64,000 nucleotides of DNA from contig NZ_JAGYIM010000016.1 in NCBI RefSeq assembly GCF_018402695.1, positions 372,001-436,000 on the forward strand, given 5' to 3'. The stretch comes from Arsukibacterium sp. (GTDB taxonomy: Bacteria > Pseudomonadota > Gammaproteobacteria > Enterobacterales > Alteromonadaceae). Below are positions 36,687 through 46,045 of this stretch, one piece after another. Made by a program: the position numbers and the translations under genes. How positions within the stretch are numbered: the first letter of the stretch is position 1; every line of letters begins with the position of its first letter. Below the pieces are notes generated by a model that was not told the DNA's origin, ran no database searches, and saw only the letters and a program-made list of their open reading frames with translations.

Positions 36687-38921
36687 ATGCGGCTAAATAT
36701 AATAACAACAGCATTGCTCGCAGTCAGTTTGGTGGCAGCAGCAGATAATTCCGAAATAATGGCAGAAGCGAAAACGGCTTTTCAGGAAGGCAGGTACGCT
36801 AAAGCGGTAGAGCTTTGGCAGGATCTGGCGATGGAGGGCGTTACCGCTGCGCAGTTTGAACTGGCTAAGGCATACTCTCTTGGCCAGGGGGTGGAGCAGG
36901 ACCCATTGCAGGCGTCGTACTGGCTGGAGCAGGCAGCATCAAACAGCACTGATTTTGCTGAGCTCTCTGCAGCCCGCCGTGATATTGAGCGCGGTGCTGA
37001 ACAGCTTAAGGCGGAACAAGCTGCTGCAACAGTAGTATCAGCGCCTGCACCTCAACGGGTTGCAACACCCTCTGCCGTGACAAGTCGTCCGGCGCAGGTT
37101 AGCAATACTGCTGAACTGACGCTCGGCACCAGTAATCCGGCAGCGGCACTGGCAGCAGCACAAACCAGCAATCAGAGTCAGAGTGAGCAAAATGCTGCTG
37201 CCGAGCGCAGCGCCCAGGAAACCCGGGCTGATACCCCAGTGGCAACCAGTAATGTCAGCTCAGTTGATGTTGGCTCAGCTAATTTTGATACCGGCATGCG
37301 GGCGTTTAATCGCGAAAATTACAGTGAGGCATTGGCGCAGTGGTTGCCACTGGCGCAGAACGGTCACCGGGACGCCCAGTATAATCTGGCAGCACTCTAC
37401 GCTAATGGTCATGGCGTGGCGGTCGATTTTACCGAAGCGGCTAATTGGTTTGTTGCGGCAGCTGAGCAAGGTATGGCAGCAGCCCAGTATCATCTGGCCT
37501 TGCTGTTTGCCAATGGCCGGGGTGTCAGTAAAGATGATGCTCAGGCAGTTTACTGGTATAGCCAGGCTGCTGACCAGCAACATGTGCTGGCCCAGTACAA
37601 CCTTGGCTATATGTATGCAAATGGTCGCGGGGTAACTCAGGATGATCGCGCCGCGCTTAACTGGTTTGAGAAAGCGGCCAGCCAGGGCGATGTTGATGCC
37701 CAGTTTATCGTCGCCAACCGCTATAGCGATGGTCGCGGCACTGCGGTTGACATGGCGCAGGCGGCCCGCTGGTTGCAGCAGGCATCGGCCCAGAACCACA
37801 CCCGGGCAGCCTATCAGCTGGGTTTACTTTATCGTGATGGCAACGGCGTCAGTAAAAACGACGATACAGCCTTTAAATTATTTTTAAAAGCGGCAGAGCA
37901 GGGCTTAGCTGAAGCCCAGCGTGAGGTGGGTGCCAGTTATCTGCAGGGGCGTGGTATTCGGGCCAATACCACCCGTGCTAAAGAATGGTTGGAGCAGGCC
38001 GCTGCTCAGCAAGACGGCGACGCCAGTTATTATCTGGGTATGTTATTACAACAGGGTAGTGGCCGGCAGGAAGAGTTAAGCCGGGCGGTAGCATTATTTG
38101 AATTGGCTGCCAGCCAGGGCTCGGCCAATGCTCAGTACCAATTGGGGTTATGTTATGCCAATGGCACCGGCGTTGCGGTCGATGAAGCGCAGGCATTTCA
38201 ATGGTTTGAAGCAGCGGCCCAGCAAGGGCTGGCGATAGCGCAGTATACTGTCGCGCTGCGCCTGGCTAATGGCACCGGTACCGCTCAGGATGATGCCGCC
38301 GCTGTTAGCTGGTATCAGCAGGCCGCGGCGCAGGGTGAAGTATATGCCATGTATAACCTGGGGTTTATGTACGCCAATGGCCGCGGTGTGCCACAAGACG
38401 AACAGCAGGCCGTGTACTGGTATCAGAAGGTAGCTGAAACCGGCGATGCCGATGCTCAGTTTAATATGGGATTACGTTTTGAAACCGGCCGGGGCGTAAA
38501 ACAGGACGATAAGCAAGCGGTATATTGGTATCAGCTTGCTGTTGATCAGCAGCATAGCCGGGCACTGGCGCATCTGGGCTGGTTGTATGAAAAGGGTTAT
38601 GGCGTACCACAGGATGAAGCCCGCGCGCTGGCGCTGTATCAGCGCTCGCTCGATGCCAGGGTGCCACGGGCACTGACCGCACTTGGGATGTTTTATAAAA
38701 ATGGCCGGCTGGTAAAAGCGGACGATAAAAAAGCGGTAGAGCTGTTCACTCAGGCGGCAGAGCAAGGCTATGCAACGGCGCAGTATAATCTGGGCTGGAT
38801 GTATGAAAATGGCCGGGGGGTGGGCCGCGATCTGATTAAAGCGCGCGATTACTACCAGCTGGCCGCCGCGCAGGATGAGCCGCTGGCGAAAGCGCAACTG
38901 CACCGGTTACTGAATCCGTAA
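36687..38921 (+). CDS. SEL1-like repeat protein, secreted or periplasmic
   Basis: A 744-residue protein with a signal-like N terminus (MRLNIITTALLAVSLVAA). After one early repeat (about 20-85) an Ala/Gln/Ser/Thr-rich linker runs to about 190. From about 200 to the end come roughly fifteen 36-residue SEL1 repeats, each with the pattern A-x-W-Y/F, A-A-x-Q-G, A-Q-Y-x-L-G and Y-x-x-G-x-G-V. These helix-pair repeats form a solenoid for protein-protein binding. No enzymatic motif was seen. Repeats are diverged enough at the DNA level not to be a recent expansion. Binding partner unknown. Confidence 0.93.
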   Translation: MRLNIITTALLAVSLVAAADNSEIMAEAKTAFQEGRYAKAVELWQDLAMEGVTAAQFELAKAYSLGQGVEQDPLQASYWLEQAASNSTDFAELSAARRDIERGAEQLKAEQAAATVVSAPAPQRVATPSAVTSRPAQVSNTAELTLGTSNPAAALAAAQTSNQSQSEQNAAAERSAQETRADTPVATSNVSSVDVGSANFDTGMRAFNRENYSEALAQWLPLAQNGHRDAQYNLAALYANGHGVAVDFTEAANWFVAAAEQGMAAAQYHLALLFANGRGVSKDDAQAVYWYSQAADQQHVLAQYNLGYMYANGRGVTQDDRAALNWFEKAASQGDVDAQFIVANRYSDGRGTAVDMAQAARWLQQASAQNHTRAAYQLGLLYRDGNGVSKNDDTAFKLFLKAAEQGLAEAQREVGASYLQGRGIRANTTRAKEWLEQAAAQQDGDASYYLGMLLQQGSGRQEELSRAVALFELAASQGSANAQYQLGLCYANGTGVAVDEAQAFQWFEAAAQQGLAIAQYTVALRLANGTGTAQDDAAAVSWYQQAAAQGEVYAMYNLGFMYANGRGVPQDEQQAVYWYQKVAETGDADAQFNMGLRFETGRGVKQDDKQAVYWYQLAVDQQHSRALAHLGWLYEKGYGVPQDEARALALYQRSLDARVPRALTALGMFYKNGRLVKADDKKAVELFTQAAEQGYATAQYNLGWMYENGRGVGRDLIKARDYYQLAAAQDEPLAKAQLHRLLNP

Positions 38922-38965
38922 TCACGCCAGGCTGCAATTGTAGTGAGCCGCAGTGGCTCGGTTAC

Positions 38966-38991
38966 TAAAAAAGGGCGCCAATGGCGCCCTT
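38966..38991 (-). terminator. Terminator of the subtilase gene (minus strand)
   Basis: AGGGCGCC (38972-38979) and GGCGCCCT (38983-38990) form a perfect stem around AAT-type loop bases. On the minus strand the stem is followed by TTTTTT. It can also limit plus-strand reading from the SEL1 gene. Confidence 0.9.
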
Positions 38992-39014
38992 GGTCTTTGC
39001 TGCATAACTAACGT

Positions 39015-41105
39015 TTAAGGCTTATATTCAACAACCAGTTTCAGGCCGCTGAAGCTGCTGTAAGCACGCAGGCTGATATGGTAAGTCGCTGCCTGTGGAT
39101 TAGTAAAACTACAGCTTTCATTATTGCCGTTTTTGTATGGCCGGCAATCATAACTGGTGGTGGTAGGTTGGCTGCCACGACGCACGTATAAATCGGCATC
39201 GCCGGTACCGCCAGAGCTGTTAACCGTTAACGAACCCATGCCAGCCGGTACTGTTATGGTGTAGTGCAACCAGTTACCGGTAGTGGCACTCAGGTTCTCA
39301 AGGGTACCGCCACCACCATTGCTGCCACCACCGGCTGCTGCCGTGTAGTCTGCTGTCAGCGACACGCCGGAATAGGCACTGTAGCCACGAACCATTACGT
39401 GATACACACCGGCCTGCGGGCTGGCGAAGCTGCAACTTTCACTGTTGCCACCTTTATAGGGCCGGCAGTCATACGCGCTGGTGGTCGGCTGGCTGCCAAA
39501 GCGCACGTATAAGTCAGCATCTCCGCTGCCCCCTGCCATATTGAAGCTCAGATTGGTTGCACCGGCGGGTACGGTAATAGTGAAATACTGGGTTGAGTTA
39601 GCGCCACCTGATAAATTAGTTTTTGCTACCCCTTTTACCAGCTCGTTGTCTGCCGGTGGTGTTGTCGTGTCACCCTGGGCGGCAAGCACGGCGGCATTGG
39701 CATCAACAATGCCGGTACCACAACTACTGCAGGTTGCCGGAAAGCTGCGGGCAGTGCTTTTCAGAATAGACTCAACTTCATCCGGCGTGGCAGCAGGTTT
39801 AGCTTGTTTGATCAGTGCTGCGACACCAGCAACATGAGGAGCCGCCATTGAGGTACCCTGGCTGTAACCATAACTATCGCTGCCGGGTGTGGTTGTGCCG
39901 GTATTATAGGTTGATAACACACCATTGGAGTCATTGGCTGAGTTCATCGCGCCGCCCGGAGCGGCAACATCAATAGAGCTGCCATAGTTTGAATAGTAGG
40001 CGCGGCCACCGTTACGGCCAGTCGCTGCTACGTTTACTACGCCGGCACAGTTGCCCGGGTTGTAGTTGTTGGCGTTATCATTGTCGTTGCCAGAGGCAAC
40101 CACCACGACAGCGCCATTATTTCTGGCAACATTGATGGCACTCTGGGTAGCTGAGTTACAGGCACCGCCACCACCCAGGCTCATGTTAATCACTGACGCC
40201 GGGTTAGGGTTAGCTGGCACACCGCTGACACTGCCACCTGCTGCCCAGATAATACCGTCGGCAATATCAGAGGTATAGCCGCCGCACTTACCCAGCACCC
40301 GCACCGGCACAACTTTGGCATTAAAAGCTACCCCGGCTACACCGCTGTTATTATTGCTTACTGCGGCAATGGTGCCGGCAACATGAGTGCCATGCCAGCT
40401 GGAACCCTGGAACGACGGTGGGTAGCCATTACCGCATTCACCGGTATCCACCCAGTCACCCGGGTCGCGGGCATCAGAATCACGGCCATTACCATCATTA
40501 CCAATAAAGGCGTCAGAAATCATGTCGTAACCGGGTAATAAATTGGCATTTAAATCAACATGCGGCCGGTAACCGGTATCCAGTACTGCGACCACGACGC
40601 CCTGGCCAGTAGCGTTATCCCAGGCGGCAGGGGCTCGCAAGCCGCCGGTGGCCTCGTAATAGTGCCATTGGTTATTGTACTGGGTGTCGTTTGGCGTATA
40701 GCTGGCCCGTAAGATCAGATCTTCTTCCACCAGCTCAACTTCATCATCCTGTGCTAATAGCGATAACATGCGCTGGGTTTCTTTTTTCGACAACTGCCGC
40801 TCGGCGCGGAATACTGCACGCTTGTCCAGTGCCATTTGCCGCACGTAGCGCATATTTTCGCCACCACGGCTACTTAACCGCTCAGCACGGCGTTGCATGA
40901 TCTCTGCTTTTCGCTGCTGGCCAACACTGGCCGGTAGTGCTTCGGTCATGCCGTCAGTCGCAGATTCTTTGTATTTGATAATAAAGCGGGTGGCCGGGCC
41001 ATTACTGTAATCAGTATCATCATTCGCCATTGCCGGCGCCATTAACAGACTGGCGGGAATACATAAAATGGCGAGCTTACTAAGCTTAAATTTTGGTTTA
41101 TACAT
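39015..41105 (-). CDS. Secreted subtilisin-like (S8) serine protease with two PPC domains
   Basis: A 696-residue extracellular protease. Signal peptide to about 27 (MAPAMA), an inhibitor-type propeptide to about 134 (FIIKYKES... EVELVEEDL), then the S8 domain with catalytic Asp176 (VLDTGYRPH), His238 (HGTHVAG), oxyanion Asn340 and Ser419 (GTSMAAPH). Two pre-peptidase C-terminal (PPC) beta-sandwich domains follow (about 495-590 and 600-696), each with DADLYVRxGSQPTT and YDCRPYKxGNxESC, which bind substrate or are cut during maturation. This layout is typical of marine proteobacterial subtilases. It probably uses type II secretion. Confidence 0.96.
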   Translation of the reverse strand: MYKPKFKLSKLAILCIPASLLMAPAMANDDTDYSNGPATRFIIKYKESATDGMTEALPASVGQQRKAEIMQRRAERLSSRGGENMRYVRQMALDKRAVFRAERQLSKKETQRMLSLLAQDDEVELVEEDLILRASYTPNDTQYNNQWHYYEATGGLRAPAAWDNATGQGVVVAVLDTGYRPHVDLNANLLPGYDMISDAFIGNDGNGRDSDARDPGDWVDTGECGNGYPPSFQGSSWHGTHVAGTIAAVSNNNSGVAGVAFNAKVVPVRVLGKCGGYTSDIADGIIWAAGGSVSGVPANPNPASVINMSLGGGGACNSATQSAINVARNNGAVVVVASGNDNDNANNYNPGNCAGVVNVAATGRNGGRAYYSNYGSSIDVAAPGGAMNSANDSNGVLSTYNTGTTTPGSDSYGYSQGTSMAAPHVAGVAALIKQAKPAATPDEVESILKSTARSFPATCSSCGTGIVDANAAVLAAQGDTTTPPADNELVKGVAKTNLSGGANSTQYFTITVPAGATNLSFNMAGGSGDADLYVRFGSQPTTSAYDCRPYKGGNSESCSFASPQAGVYHVMVRGYSAYSGVSLTADYTAAAGGGSNGGGGTLENLSATTGNWLHYTITVPAGMGSLTVNSSGGTGDADLYVRRGSQPTTTSYDCRPYKNGNNESCSFTNPQAATYHISLRAYSSFSGLKLVVEYKP

Positions 41106-41538
41106 GGGTACACTCTTGTTGTTTTAGTCATTATCAGAACTACATTCCTGGAAGTGATGAGCGCAAGGCGTAAACCTGCGATAACATCAAAGTTACTATT
41201 AACCAAAGTGTAACTAAGTGTAAATCCGCGAAATGGTGACAACTGTTAATGATATAAGCGCGCTTTTATGTTTGTTTCTGGAAAAGGGCTTTATTAGTTT
41301 TGGCGAAAAAAGCAACAAGTCAGCCAGTGCAAGCCGGCCCGGATAGCACTGCATTACAGTTAAGTGACTACTTTTATAATTAATAGTTATTACTTAGCAG
41401 TAAACTGCATAAGCATATTGATTTTAATGACTGTGGCTTCGGCACAGCCGGTTAAACCTTACTATTTAATTACCAGTAATTGCATATGACAGGGCAGTCG
41501 CCGACAATAGCCATTTTTCAGCAGACAGGCAGTAAAGC
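41106..41538. other. Intergenic region between subtilase and flavoprotein genes
   Basis: About 430 bases carrying the divergent start regions. It is AT-rich in 41360-41500. I see no clear promoter pair, repeat or small gene in it. Confidence 0.5.
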
Positions 41539-42720
41539 ATGCAGCAGTGGGATGTGATAATAGTAGGCGCCGGTGCTGCCGGCTTGATGTGTGCCATCGA
41601 GGCCGGTAAACGCGGTCGCAAAGTATTGTTGCTGGACAATGGTAAACGGCCAGGCCGCAAAATTTTAATGTCGGGTGGCGGCCGCTGTAATTTTACCAAT
41701 ATTTACAGCAGCCCGGAAAACTTCCTGTCGCAAAACAAGCATTTCTGTAAGTCGGCGCTTAGCCGCTATACCCAGTGGGACTTTATTGCCTTAGTGCAAA
41801 AGCACGGTATCGCTTACCACGAGAAAACCCTCGGCCAGCTGTTCTGTGATGACAGTGCCAGAGATATTGTGGACATGCTGCTAAACGAAGCCAAAGCCGC
41901 CAATGTGCAAATTGCGCTGCAGCAAACTATTAGCGGCGTCAGCTTTGCCGATGGCCAGTACACCGTCACTACGCCAGAGCTAAGCCGGCAGTGCCATAGT
42001 TTAGTCGTTGCCAGTGGTGGTTTAAGCCTGCCCAATTTAGGCGCCACTGCTTTTGGTTTTCAGCTGGCCGAGCAGTTTGGTTTAAAAGTACTGCCGCTGC
42101 GCGCTGCGTTAGTGCCATTAACCTGGCAACCCAGTGACAAGGCGGTGTTTGAAGAAATAAGTGGCGTGTCGCTACCTGTTACCGCTGAAGCTAACGGCAC
42201 GCTGTTCCCGGAAGATATGTTATTTACTCACCGCGGCTTAAGCGGCCCGGCGATACTGCAAATTTCCAGCTATTGGCAACCCGGCGATAACGTTATCGTC
42301 AATATGGCACCGCAAACCAACTTAGTTGAGTTTTTAACTGCACAGCAGCAAGCCCATCCGGAGCAGGAAGTAAAAACCGCGCTGGCTAAGTTGCTACCAA
42401 AGCGTTTGGTCGAAAAACTGCTGGAATTAAAGGTTTTCACTAATCAGCCGCTGAAAGCATTAAACCCAAAAAGTATTCAACAGCTCGCCGATAGCCTGCA
42501 TGGCTATGTATTTAAACCCAACGGCACCGAAGGTTATCGCACCGCCGAAGTGACCATCGGCGGTGTCGACACCGATTACCTATCCTCCAAAACCATGGAA
42601 GCCAAACAACAACCCGGCTTGTACTTTATCGGCGAAGTGGTTGACGTCACCGGCTGGCTCGGCGGCTATAATTTCCAGTGGGCCTGGGCCAGCGGTTGGG
42701 TGGCTGGCCAGTATTGTTAG
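41539..42720 (+). CDS. HI0933/YhiN-family FAD flavoprotein
   Basis: A 393-residue oxidoreductase-like protein. The FAD-binding start VIIVGAGAAGLMCAIEAGKRG (as GAGAAGLM near 11-18) and the SGGGRCNFTN motif (near 46-55) are signatures of the HI0933/YhiN family. The C-terminal FIGEVVDVTGWLGGYNFQWAWASG block completes it. The family is widespread and its reaction is not established. No membrane segments. Single-gene unit between two subtilase genes. Confidence 0.93.
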   Translation: MQQWDVIIVGAGAAGLMCAIEAGKRGRKVLLLDNGKRPGRKILMSGGGRCNFTNIYSSPENFLSQNKHFCKSALSRYTQWDFIALVQKHGIAYHEKTLGQLFCDDSARDIVDMLLNEAKAANVQIALQQTISGVSFADGQYTVTTPELSRQCHSLVVASGGLSLPNLGATAFGFQLAEQFGLKVLPLRAALVPLTWQPSDKAVFEEISGVSLPVTAEANGTLFPEDMLFTHRGLSGPAILQISSYWQPGDNVIVNMAPQTNLVEFLTAQQQAHPEQEVKTALAKLLPKRLVEKLLELKVFTNQPLKALNPKSIQQLADSLHGYVFKPNGTEGYRTAEVTIGGVDTDYLSSKTMEAKQQPGLYFIGEVVDVTGWLGGYNFQWAWASGWVAGQYC

Positions 42721-42967
42721 TTGATACAGATATAGCCTGAAGGAAGTGATTGTAAGCAGCCTGTCTAATTCTAATTGTCAGCATTCCTTACAGTATTCCG
42801 CTGTCCCGAAAGTGTTAACAATTGTAAATGCATGATTTTAAGTTATTTCTAATGTTTGGCTTGGCTCTTGCAGATATTTAAGGGTCATCAATATTTTGAT
42901 GTTCAATGACAACCTTAATAATCCACAAACAATAACGAAGTAGGTTAGCATTTTAATAGGAACACTT

Positions 42968-44293
42968 ATGAAAACAGCAATTATCATTGGAACCTTATTA
43001 CTGGCCGCTACAGCAAACATTGCGGAAGCTGGCGAACGTCACTTAGTTTTACTAAAAGGTAGTGCCAAGAATTTTAACACCTCAGTGGCAACACTCGGTG
43101 GTGAGGTGGTTTACAGGCATGATGCGACAGGCTTTGCCGTCGTTGAAGGGCTGAGTGATGACGGACTCAGTCAGCTATCGCTGTTAAATTCGGTCGATGA
43201 GATTGCTCCGAATTTTACCTTTAATCTACCTGACACCATGATGGGGTCGACCAGTAGCGTTGAACTTCAGGCCATCGAAAACAATGACAACCCCTCCAAT
43301 GCATTTTTCTTTCCCCGGCAGTGGAATTTACAAGCCATTCAGGTGGCTGATGCCTGGGCGCTGGGTAGAACGGGCTCAGCAGCCGTTACAGTAGCAGTGC
43401 TGGATACGGGGATTGCCTATACCCACATAGATTTGGACGGATTAGTTGACCTTGATCGTTCGGCTTCATTTCTACCGCAGGATGATGAACTTGTTAACCT
43501 TTACTTCCCAGGTATGCACCCGATCACCGACCTGCATTATCACGGTACCCACGTAGCCTCTACGATATCGAGTAATGCAATAGCCGCAGCGGGTGTCACA
43601 TCTCACACTACGCTGATGGGCGTTAAAGTGTGCAGCGTGTACGGTGGCTGCCCGGGCGATGCCATTTTTATGGGGCTCGCACATGCAATAGATAACGGCG
43701 CTGACATTATTAATATGAGCCTGGGTGGAACCTTCAGTAAGTCTGAGTTTCAGGGTTATGTAGGCTTTCTTAACAAGTTCTTTAACTACGCTCGGGCACA
43801 AGGTGTTACGGTGGTAGTATCTGCAGGTAACTCAGCAATCGACATGGATCATGATGGTAACGGCTATAAAACCTATTGCTCTACGCCGTCAACTGTTTGT
43901 GTGTCGGCAACCGGACCTGAAAGTAGTGAGAGTATCAATGGACCTTGGTTGAATATTGATAGCCCCGCTACTTATACCAATTATGGCCGTTCTGCAATCA
44001 ACGTTGCTGCGCCTGGAGGCAATAATGGTATTTCGGTTTTTGCTGCCTGTTCTAATACATCGCTGGTCATTCCAGTTTGCCGGACGGCTAGTTCTTTCAT
44101 TGTTGGTTTGAGTGGTACCTCCATGGCTGCGCCACACGTGAGCGGTTTAGCTGCGATGATGGTGGAGGACGTTGGCAGAAGTCCGGCAAAAATTAAAGCT
44201 GCTCTTGAAAAATCTGCAGACGACCTGGGACAGGCTGGCACAGATCCATTCTACGGCAAAGGAAGAATTAATGCGCTGAATGCAGTGCAATAA
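42968..44293 (+). CDS. Secreted subtilisin-like (S8) serine protease
   Basis: A 441-residue protease. Signal peptide (MKTAIIIGTLLLAATANIAEA), inhibitor-like propeptide to about 115 (containing HLVLLKGSAKNF), then the catalytic domain: Asp146 (VLDTGIAYTH), His192 (HGTHVAS), Asn288 and Ser385 (GTSMAAPH). Unlike the neighbouring subtilase it has no PPC domains. Four or more Cys, such as those in CSVYGGC, suggest disulfides. A TAGGAAC site precedes the ATG. It may come from an old paralogue of the neighbour but is only distantly similar. Confidence 0.95.
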   Translation: MKTAIIIGTLLLAATANIAEAGERHLVLLKGSAKNFNTSVATLGGEVVYRHDATGFAVVEGLSDDGLSQLSLLNSVDEIAPNFTFNLPDTMMGSTSSVELQAIENNDNPSNAFFFPRQWNLQAIQVADAWALGRTGSAAVTVAVLDTGIAYTHIDLDGLVDLDRSASFLPQDDELVNLYFPGMHPITDLHYHGTHVASTISSNAIAAAGVTSHTTLMGVKVCSVYGGCPGDAIFMGLAHAIDNGADIINMSLGGTFSKSEFQGYVGFLNKFFNYARAQGVTVVVSAGNSAIDMDHDGNGYKTYCSTPSTVCVSATGPESSESINGPWLNIDSPATYTNYGRSAINVAAPGGNNGISVFAACSNTSLVIPVCRTASSFIVGLSGTSMAAPHVSGLAAMMVEDVGRSPAKIKAALEKSADDLGQAGTDPFYGKGRINALNAVQ

Positions 44294-44310
44294 TCTTTTA
44301 CTTATACCCG

Positions 44311-44334
44311 AAAGCCCGCGATTGCGGGCTTTTG
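44311..44334 (+). terminator. Terminator after the second subtilase gene
   Basis: AGCCCGC (44313-44319) and GCGGGCT (44324-44330) form a perfect stem with GATT loop, then TTTT. The T-run is short. Confidence 0.8.
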
Positions 44335-44492
44335 CTATTTTACGCGGCAAATAGTATCCCAGGATTCTGCCGTCTAGCTGTGCTTCAGACCCTGCTGTCC
44401 GAACTCAAGATGGCAGGGTAATTGTCGATTGCGATGTTTGCAGTTAAACTTTGCAGCCTTATGCTGATCGTTGATTAATGGCCTGATTATTA

Positions 44493-44801
44493 GTGAAAAA
44501 ACTCTCTAAAGTACAACTTAAACAACAGGCAGCAGTGCTTTCTGCCGTAACAGCGTTAGAGCAGCAGGCCCAGGCAGAACTGTCTGGTGTAGTGCAGTGC
44601 TGGTTTAGTCTGGAGTATGAGGCTTTTCCAGGCTCATTATTGGTGCGAATGCAGTTTGCCACTGAAACCGAGCTTGAGGCAGCAAAGCCGCAGCTGTTAA
44701 GCTGGCAAAAGCGCCTGAGTGGTTTAATGCTGAAAAAAGGGATAGTGCTGAAAGATATGCGCAAGCATCTGGTGTTTACCCTGAATAGCCCTGATGATTA
44801 A
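44493..44801 (+). CDS. Small conserved-looking protein, unknown function
   Basis: A 102-residue protein starting with GTG at 44493. It is predicted mixed alpha/beta: a helix-rich, Gln-rich N terminus (KVQLKQQAAVLSAVTALEQQ) then VVQCWFSLEYEAFPGSLLVRMQF-type strands and a helix with paired lysines. No known domain was recognised. Its codon use resembles the neighbouring genes, supporting reality, and a shorter antisense open frame on the other strand is judged a shadow. The DUF4862 gene follows 47 bases later and may share a transcript. Confidence 0.6.
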   Translation: MKKLSKVQLKQQAAVLSAVTALEQQAQAELSGVVQCWFSLEYEAFPGSLLVRMQFATETELEAAKPQLLSWQKRLSGLMLKKGIVLKDMRKHLVFTLNSPDD

Positions 44802-44848
44802 CAGCCCCAGGTATACCACCAGCCCTGACGACTAATCCTGCTAAACGG

Positions 44849-45835
44849 ATGAACCAAACTATGAAGTATTACCTTGGCGCTTATGCTGCCTCACCGAACC
44901 ACAGCGGCTGGGACCCTGAACTGGAAACTGCTTTTTACAATGAGCTAAAAGCCCTGCCCAATATTAAAGGCCTGGAGCATCCGTTTCTGGGCAGCTTGCA
45001 TCAACATGACGACGCCTGGTTTTTAGCCAATATCGACCCGAGCTGGGACTTCGTGTTTACCTGCATTCCCGGCATTATGAATGCACTGGGCCAGAACCCC
45101 AAGTTTGGCATTGCCTCAGTTGATGAAGCCGGCCGCCAGGCTGCACTGGAGTTTATGCAGCAAGCCTGCGCGGCCATTGCTAAACTGAACGCTCATCTGG
45201 GCCGCCAGGCGGTAGCGGCCATTCAAATTCAAACGGCCCCTGCACGGCATAAAGCGGCTTCGTCTAAACAAGCATTGATGGCATCGCTGCAGACCATGCT
45301 GAGCTGGGACTGGCAGGGCGTGAAAATTGTAATAGAGCACTGCGATGCCTATGTTGAAGGCCACGCACCGTCGAAAGGCTTTTTGGCGCTGGCTGACGAG
45401 CTGGACGTGTTGCACCAGTTAAACAGCACTTTGCCACCCGCCCAGCAGCTGGGCATGGTCATTAACTGGGGCCGCTCGGTGTTTGAAACACGACGGCCTG
45501 AAGGTGCTGTTGAGCATATTCAGGCGGCACAGCAGGCCGGGCTGTTAAGCGGTGTAATGTTCTCAGGGGTGTCAGATAAAGCCAGCGACTACGGCGCCTG
45601 GCGCGATAGCCACCAGCCACCCCGCAGCAGCTATAAGGTAAAACACGGCGAGCCGGGCAGCTGGATGACTGAGCAAGCCATGCATGAGTGTCTGGCCGCC
45701 TGTAATAACCCTGCAGCGTTAACAGTGCTGGGGGCAAAAATTGGCATAAGGCCGCTTAATGCGGCTATTGAGCAGCGAATCGGTACTATCCGCGATACGC
45801 TGGCAATACTGGATCGTTATTTTGAGGCTAATTGA
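44849..45835 (+). CDS. DUF4862 family TIM-barrel-like protein
   Basis: A 328-residue protein (ATG 44849, or 44861 giving 324 residues). It starts with YYLGAYAASPNHSGWD and contains GLEHPFLGSLHQHDD, IQIQTAPA, IEHCDAY and MVINWGRSVFETR, a set I associate with the DUF4862 family, thought to adopt a sugar-isomerase-like TIM barrel. The His and Glu/Asp residues in EHCD and HQHDD could bind a metal. Function is not established. Family naming is from memory and should be taken as moderate. Confidence 0.75.
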   Translation: MNQTMKYYLGAYAASPNHSGWDPELETAFYNELKALPNIKGLEHPFLGSLHQHDDAWFLANIDPSWDFVFTCIPGIMNALGQNPKFGIASVDEAGRQAALEFMQQACAAIAKLNAHLGRQAVAAIQIQTAPARHKAASSKQALMASLQTMLSWDWQGVKIVIEHCDAYVEGHAPSKGFLALADELDVLHQLNSTLPPAQQLGMVINWGRSVFETRRPEGAVEHIQAAQQAGLLSGVMFSGVSDKASDYGAWRDSHQPPRSSYKVKHGEPGSWMTEQAMHECLAACNNPAALTVLGAKIGIRPLNAAIEQRIGTIRDTLAILDRYFEAN

Positions 45836-45854
45836 ATCAACCGGGTTTAGGCCA

Positions 45855-46017
45855 AACAGGTTTACCCACGCCGACACGCCGTAAACCCATCCCTGGGGTC
45901 TCGTTTATAAACTTCATCCATGAAGTTTGCCCTTCCGGTCAGCGGAGCTGCTCAAATTCGTTCCTGACGAATTTGTCCGCCGTGGTGCTTCAACGGTCGG
46001 CTTAGGGTAAACCTGTT
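45855..46017. repeat. Structured intergenic repeat with nested inverted repeats
   Basis: AACAGGTTTACCC (45855-45867) pairs perfectly with GGGTAAACCTGTT (46005-46017), and GCCGAC/GTCGGC just inside extend the outer stem. Two internal hairpins are perfect 9-bp stems: AAACTTCAT/ATGAAGTTT (45909-45928) and CAAATTCGT/ACGAATTTG (45953-45975). The element fills the gap between two convergent genes. Shape and style suggest a dispersed palindromic element of Alteromonadales genomes, with no second copy in this window. Confidence 0.75.
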
Positions 46018-46045
46018 CGACCTTTTTCTGCTTTGGTTTAATTTA

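Noticed and set aside
37275-37799. 174-codon minus-strand open frame opposite the SEL1 gene
   Set aside because: Periodic shadow of the repeats; similar antisense frames occur at each repeat block.
44459-44764. 101-codon minus-strand open frame opposite the small unknown gene
   Set aside because: The plus-strand reading has more natural amino-acid composition and lies in line with the next gene; the antisense reading is Ser/Cys/Asn-rich.
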